24,191 nt of DNA from Candidatus Latescibacteria bacterium 4484_7 (GTDB lineage: Bacteria > Krumholzibacteriota > Krumholzibacteriia > Krumholzibacteriales > Krumholzibacteriaceae), in NCBI GenBank assembly GCA_002085285.1, contig NATK01000008.1, positions 1-24,191 on the forward strand. Reading direction: 5' to 3'. The position numbers were made by a program, and so were the translations under genes. The notes beneath the pieces were generated by a model. It had not been told where the DNA came from. It saw nothing but the letters and a program-made list of their open reading frames with translations, and made no database searches. Of the stretch, positions 23,718-24,191 are shown piece by piece. Position 1 is the stretch's first letter; every line of letters begins with the position of its first letter.

Positions 23718-23779
23718 GGGAACAGAAATATTCAAGGTGACCCCTTGCCACCAGGGGCCACGATGTATCTGGCGTTCCC

Positions 23780-23795
23780 TTTTTTATTTTTTCGC
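23780..23795 (-). repeat. A-tract direct repeat, copy 2
   Basis: An exact second copy of the 16-mer GCGAAAAAATAAAAAA (minus strand). It lies between the pyr promoter and the end of the peptidase gene. The 23718-23779 stretch between the copies holds a small inverted repeat (CCCCT...AGGGG) and no gene. Confidence 0.55.
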
Positions 23796-23835
23796 AAAAG
23801 GCACAGGAATCGCTCGATGTGGGCCCTTTGTTCTT

Positions 23836-24191
23836 CTAAGCATTAACGAATTGCTCGACGAAGTAACGGGGTGTGAGCGGTTCGCCTGTCACAACCTCGA
23901 TGTGCCTGTCCCATCTGTACAATGCGCCTGGCTTGTAAACGACATTCTTGAGGTAATCGCCCACTTCCCTCCTGCCGTAGATATCGGTACTGCCCGGGTC
24001 CTGCTCGAGCACCACCGTCGCAATGTAATGATGTAGCTGCGAGGCTATCATCTCACCGAGCATGTAGTTGTGGTAATACACGGGGCTTGTGACTATATGA
24101 ATCTTCGCAGCCCAATCGGGTTCGTTTCTTCCTTCGGGCCTCCTGACGAGCTGGTATTTCTCCACTATGTCCCACCAGAGTTTGTTGAGGT
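23836..24191 (-). CDS. M2-family (ACE-like) zinc metallopeptidase, C-terminal fragment
   Basis: The last 118 residues of a gene that enters from beyond the window edge; the frame is open to base 24191. The segment LWWDIVEKYQ, AAKIHIVTSPVYYHNY, STDIYGRREVGDYL and TGEPLTPRYFVEQF lines up by eye with the end of angiotensin-converting enzyme (WWYLRTKYQ, GAKFHV...PYIRYF, DIY...AG..L). It includes a Lys and a Tyr nine residues later that correspond to the ACE C-terminal-carboxylate binders. M2 enzymes are peptidyl-dipeptidases or carboxypeptidases; the zinc HExxH lies outside the window. M3 or M32 relatives are less likely alternatives. Its 3' end is 140 bp upstream of the pyr promoter, with no convincing terminator. 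Confidence 0.7.
   Translation of the reverse strand, partial: LNKLWWDIVEKYQLVRRPEGRNEPDWAAKIHIVTSPVYYHNYMLGEMIASQLHHYIATVVLEQDPGSTDIYGRREVGDYLKNVVYKPGALYRWDRHIEVVTGEPLTPRYFVEQFVNA

Noticed and set aside
1..24191. CRISPR arrays, insertion sequences, rRNA or tRNA genes
   Set aside because: No regularly spaced repeats, transposase-like frames, terminal inverted repeats or recognisable RNA-gene sequences were seen.

Overview
The window reads as chromosomal DNA of a free-living, probably Gram-negative bacterium with roughly 50-53% G+C (estimated by eye). Every convincing gene lies on the minus strand, so the window is described here from high to low coordinates. Three things suggest an FCB-superphylum or related candidate-phylum lineage: a TPR lipoprotein starting CAYFNTLYNA after its lipobox, a histidine kinase with an HQLGTPLSS box, and a response regulator fused to a PglZ/alkaline-phosphatase-fold domain (PorX type). 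This placement is an inference; no rRNA or tRNA gene is visible.

Region A (24191-23836) is the C-terminal end of an M2 (ACE-like) peptidase. Region B (about 23800-15892) is a de novo pyrimidine operon, pyrR-pyrB-pyrC-(TPR lipoprotein)-pyrK-pyrD-pyrF. A sigma70-type promoter with an A-tract upstream leads into an mRNA leader that can fold as a PyrR-type attenuator. Its anti-antiterminator, antiterminator and terminator compete for the same bases. PyrR carries a Lys/Ala-rich, histone-H1-like tail of about 124 residues. Together the enzymes cover carbamoyl-aspartate formation, dihydroorotate formation, electron-transfer-linked oxidation to orotate, and OMP decarboxylation. carAB and pyrE are not in the window. 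Region C (15778-14516) is an ion-transporter-superfamily (SLC13/ArsB-like) permease.

Region D (14519-6360) is a surface-polysaccharide cluster behind a strong promoter that overlaps the permease stop codon. It holds two GDP-sugar SDR enzymes, UDP-glucose dehydrogenase, dTDP-glucose 4,6-dehydratase, UDP-GlcNAc 2-epimerase, a Wzx-like flippase and a WecA-like initiating transferase. The wecB/flippase junction looks like the product of a deletion: wecB has no stop at its expected end and the flippase lacks its N-terminus.

Region E (6195-1) holds a hydroxymethylbilane-synthase homologue that lacks the cofactor cysteine and the key arginines, then serS, a membrane histidine kinase, the PorX-like response regulator, and tsaE-tsaB (the t6A tRNA modification pathway; tsaB runs off the window). 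The most unusual items are the PyrR-tail fusion with its attenuator, the HemC-like pseudoenzyme and the PorX-like two-component pair.
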